Source: Ulota crispa (lineage: Eukaryota; Streptophyta; Bryopsida; Orthotrichales; Orthotrichaceae). Taken from it: a stretch of 64,000 nt of DNA. Position numbers and translations under genes: made by a program. The notes beneath the pieces are model-generated. The model worked only from the letters and a program-made list of their open reading frames with translations, searched no databases and was not told where the DNA came from. The stretch spans positions 4,094,501-4,158,500 of the forward strand of contig OY987246.1 in the NCBI GenBank assembly GCA_963920765.1, given 5' to 3'. Below are positions 60,258 to 64,000 of the stretch, one piece after another; positions within the stretch are counted from its first letter, which is position 1, and every line of letters begins with the position of its first letter.

Positions 60258-63200
60258 ATGGAGGCAGTGCTGAGCAAGAGCGCATTCATTCCAGGCTTCG
60301 CCATTCCTGATCGGGAACTAAGCTTCGTTCGAGTGGCGAGAACGAACAAGTCCTTCCAGGGGACGACGAGATCCGGAGCGTTGATACGGCGGAGGCAGAT
60401 CGGCGAATCGGAGGGCTGTGCTTCGCGCGTCGTGATTGCCAGAGCGGGAGGGCGAGAAACAGGACCGTTGCAAGGCTTGGGAGGGTCGCTGAAGGAGGGA
60501 TACGTGCTACGGAACCATGGGATTGTGGATGAAGACACGGCGGTGGAGAGCACGGGCGATGTGATCGAGAAGCTCAAGAATGGGTTCAAGAATTTCAAAC
60601 AAACCCAATACAAGTAAGTCATGTGCTTCTCTTCTTTCAATATCACGACCCCCTTTTTTCTAACTCCCACCTTCAATCATGGTTGTCACATTGGATTAAC
60701 CCTAAATTGCCCGCCAGTACTGATGCAAGTCTGATGCAAATGAGATTCAGGTCCAGAAGTTTTTCTACGCATCTGTGCATTGCTGTCCTTGCATCTTGAT
60801 TCTAGCATGGGTAGATTGTGTCCTTGCACCTTGATTCTAGCATGGATAGTCACATTGTTGATGCTATCCTTGCATCTTGATTCTAGCATGGATAGATTGT
60901 GTCATTGCAGCTTGATTCTAGCATGGATAGATTCTATTGTTGCACCTTGATTCTAGCATGGATAGATTCTATTGTTGCACCTTGATTCTAGCATGGATAG
61001 TCACATTGTTGATTATATCCTTGCACCTTGCTTCTAGCATGGATAGTCACATTGTTGATTCTATCCTTGCACCTTGATTCTAGCATGGATAGTCACATTG
61101 AACTTGCACCTTGATTCTATCCCTGCACCTTCATTCTAGATTCTTGATTCTAAATTCTAGATTCTAGCATGGACAGCCATATTGTTGGGTTTGGACCACC
61201 CACTTGTGAGTCTTTTGGCCTAAACTTGCTTGAAGTAACAACCATGACTTCAATTGACTTGGGGCAGTTCTCTTACCTCTTTTAACCCTCTTGTTTTCTA
61301 GCAATTTGAATAGGCCCTATAATGGCGTCCGCAATATGTTGTGGAGTGATGGCCTTTGCATTTATTGTTCATTCTAAGTTTATTGAGTTCTTAGTTTGCA
61401 TTAAATAGTGCGTTTAGGTTGCCTTAACAGTTAGGTTGCCATACCGTGGGAAGTTACTTTGTGACTCATTGCTTGGCCACTTGGAGGAGCATACAACTTA
61501 CTAGATACTAGGATTTTACATGGTTTACAGCATGGACCACTGCTAGTTTGCTTTTCTGCAGCTTTGTTGTTGTTGATAGTGCAATAATTTGCTGAAACTT
61601 ATTGTAGTATTGGTAAGTAATTAAAGAGTGTAAAATGTTGAGAAATGAGTGTGGGGCAACCTAAACGCATTATTCAGTGTAGATTCCGGTGAATTAGTAA
61701 TTGACTATTATTGTGAGCAAGATATTTGATGAGCAAGAATGGGACTAGAGTTTTGAGCAAATTTCCTGTGTACCAAAGAAGGTTAGATCTCGAATCCAAT
61801 GGCTATGACCAGAGTTTTAGTCCCTTGTGGACTTCAATTGTCCAAACTGGTTTTTGAATCTTTTAAAAGAAAATTGCTTCGGACCAATTTAGGTCACAAA
61901 GGACCAGTTATAAAAAGACTAATTTTTTTGCTACTATATGAATGAAGTCAGGCTTGTGTAGTGTGTGAGGATGATTACTAATATAATGGTTCCTTTTGCG
62001 CAGTCAGAAGCCAGATTTATACGCCAAGCTCGCCGAAGGGCAAGAACCAAAGGTACTGAAATCTACTCTTGAAATGACACATACCTTAATGAGCATGTTT
62101 TAGGGTTAACGGTTGAGTCAAATGTTTAGGGTTTAAGTCTCAGCGTTTTAGAGTTTAGGGATTAGGGTTTGTCTGTCTGCATATCTAAGCTATTTCTGTT
62201 CTGATGTGAGTAACTTACCTTTTACTTTGGTTTTGGTGTTCAGGTGATGATGATCACGTGTGCAGACTCGCGGGTGTGCCCTACCATGCTGCATGGACTG
62301 GAGGCTGGTGAAGCTTTCATAGTCCGGAATGTTGCGAATTTGGTCCCCCCTTGTGAAGGCTCGGTATGTGAATTTATGCTTCCAACCTGTGGTTATCTTA
62401 ATCTCATTGACGCTATTCATGTGAAGCCTTACCTTAATCAGAAAAACTTTCCATTTTGACTCACATTGAACAAGGATTCATGGTTTGAAGATTTTCCACT
62501 TTTCTAGTGATCATTTTATGAAAGGTCTCATTTGAGATCTGGCTAAATTCACATCACCTCATTTTGGCTCTTGAGTTGCATTCAGTTTTGAAGTAGTTGA
62601 TCGTCCATGTGTCAAATAGTTATACCCTTGTTAAGAATCAAAGACTCGAAGTTTTTGTTAGCATGTTATTTTTCATCTTGGAGTTCATACGGCATTTTGA
62701 AATACCATTGTTTTGAAGGGTTGTGCAATAGTGGATATAAGGATCTAAGCAAATGACTTGTTTATCCCAAAAGAAATCCAGACAAAAGAAAGTCCTTATA
62801 TGAGTTATTATAAAAACATTACGTTCAATTTGGGCGTCTTGGTCCCTTAAGGGTTAATGTCCATTTCTGAAGATGAGTAATATTGGGTGTTCAGGGTGAG
62901 CATCACGGCACAAGCGCTGCTATAGAGTTTGCAGTGACAGGTCTCCAGGTACGTGCAAAAGCAGAGCAACTACCCAATTTTCACTATGTCTTTTACTGTA
63001 TTTTTTAAAGCTTTGCACGTTCTTTTTTTTTAGTGAGCTGATTTATTTACTTTTCTAACATTCTTTAGCATTTGTGAGAATTCACCCTTCTCAGCTGCAA
63101 AGTCACTTAAAAGTCTGCCATTCATTGTAGAGGACATACATAATGCTCTGGCTAGTTCGTCTTCTTCTTCCTGTAGCTTTTGGTTGGTGCCTCCAACCTT

Positions 63201-63766
63201 AAATGAACTCAAGATTGAACACAAAAGAATTTGAATTCCTTCTCAAATTGTGTTGAAGTAACTCCTAATGAATGATTTCTATTTGTTTCTGCAATCTTTT
63301 ATATGGTTGGCTTTTTGCAGGTGGAACGTATTGTAGTTATGGGGCATAGCAGCTGTGGAGGTATCAAAGCGCTTATGAGCCGAGACACTTATTCAGGGTA
63401 CACTCTAACCTCTTTAAATTCACTGCTTGGATAACACATTCCATAGCTTGAATGCGTGATATGGTGTGCTACAATCAATGATAGTATGCCAAGTGTGCAA
63501 CATGTTTTAAAGTTTTATTTTACCAAGGGTAAGATTTAAGAGACTTTGAGTGTATATTTTGTGAATCCTATGATTTCTTCCCAAACCTTGTCTTGAGTTT
63601 TGGTTCCTACAAACTTCAAAACTCCAGTCCTTCAAAATTGTTGTTTTGTTATTCTTGCAGTGACTTTGTTGGAAGTTGGATTAAAATTGGAGATCCTGCC
63701 AAAAAGAAGACTCTGTCTGTAATGTCAGGGAAGTCGTTCAAAGACCAGTGTAGTTTTTGCGAGCAG
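60258..63766 (+). CDS. BCA: Beta-carbonic anhydrase, plastid type (3' end outside window)
   Basis: Zinc enzyme interconverting CO2 and bicarbonate, probably in the chloroplast stroma. Exons: 60258-60613, 62004-62052, 62244-62363, 62895-62948, 63321-63397, 63661-63766; phases agree and give 254 residues before the window ends; the next exon is missing. Residues 1-~85 are Ser/Arg/Ala-rich with few acids, like a transit peptide. Then comes [20 protein letters not shown]. Active site: Cys141, Asp143 and Arg145 in [32 protein letters not shown]; His202 and Cys205 in [12 protein letters not shown]. The zinc ligands (Cys141, His202, Cys205) and the Asp-Arg pair are all present. Later KDQCSFCEQ fits the family. 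ATG 60258 sits in a good context (gccATGG). Intron 1 (1.39 kb) carries a minisatellite and a MITE. Confidence 0.93.
60785..61185. repeat. ~28-37-bp minisatellite in carbonic anhydrase intron 1
   Basis: Around ten units of 'ccttgcaccttgattctagc' plus atggatag, alternating with spacer variants (attgtgt; tcacattgttgat). Copies differ by a few bases and spacer length. Confidence 0.85.
61399..61679. mobile_element. TA-flanked MITE with CACTA-like ends, 281 bp
   Basis: Left end CATTAAATAGTGCGTTTAGG is eroded; right end (ACGCATTATTCAGTG, then TA) is better kept. Same family as 20659 and 33270. In intron 1 of the carbonic anhydrase gene. Confidence 0.7.
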
Positions 63767-64000
63767 GTACGTCATAAGCTTTGGGTTTATATTCAAATGT
63801 CAACAAAGCTTCTATGTTATTTTGATCTATCGTAAAACTTGTTTTACATGCCTCTATTATCCTATGAATATTCATATGCCAGGAAAGTCAAGGTACAATT
63901 GGTCTGTATTTTTAGTTAATGTTATCCATGTCTTAACGTAGTATCAAAAATAGCAAATCATACGAATTGTGTTCGTTAAATTATGTACCTTGGTATCACG

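Noticed and set aside
1-64000. LTR retrotransposons or other virus-like elements
   Set aside because: I looked for paired long direct repeats and for polymerase, integrase or capsid-like text and saw none.

Overview
The window is plant nuclear DNA. It holds five spliced protein-coding loci, all on the + strand, with GT-AG introns. Two products are plant-typical: an isoprenylcysteine methylesterase and a beta-carbonic anhydrase with a transit-like N-terminus. The rest is AT-rich and crowded with small non-autonomous DNA transposons (MITEs) and one 18.2-kb CACTA element. I saw no LTR retrotransposon, tRNA, rRNA or bacterial feature. A seedless land plant (bryophyte or lycophyte) is my weak guess, from compact genes, MITE-rich introns and an apparent piggyBac-type MITE family.

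Layout. 1-2.4 kb: old MITEs, then a tandemly duplicated promoter/leader segment. 2.4-8.4 kb: TFIIA large-subunit gene whose conserved C-terminal domain is frameshifted. 8.4-15.8 kb: gene-poor, with many MITEs. 15.86-20.05 kb: an uncharacterised plant gene (236 aa) whose leader carries a spliced 37-codon upstream ORF. 21.6-28.7 kb: ICME (12 exons, 575 aa as modelled). 28.7-34.4 kb: MITEs and anonymous DNA. 34.4-38.75 kb: TTC1-like TPR protein (297 aa). 40.465-58.648 kb: CACTA element with matching ends, an ACT target duplication, a broken TNP2 transposase on the - strand and a PF03004-type gene on the + strand. 59-60.2 kb: three tandem-repeat arrays. 60.26 kb to the end: plastid-type beta-carbonic anhydrase, cut by the window edge.

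The most notable observation is a family of at least fourteen elements that sit between TTAA tetranucleotides and mostly begin CCC and end GGG. One lies in a duplicated piece of ICME intron 1 whose sister copy is uninterrupted and has a single TTAA. This empty site shows a TTAA target duplication, the hallmark of piggyBac transposition. A second copy interrupts an older Mutator-like MITE, giving the same result. Other families read from their own flanks are a hAT MITE (8-bp duplication), Mutator-like MITEs and foldbacks (9-bp duplications), Stowaway-like MITEs (TA), and a nested element with a 5-bp duplication.

The five host genes are functionally unrelated (transcription initiation, unknown, prenyl-protein demethylation, TPR co-chaperone type, CO2/bicarbonate interconversion) and each appears to be its own transcription unit. 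Exon models were built by hand from splice signals, reading-frame continuity and remembered family sequences, so single boundaries may be off.
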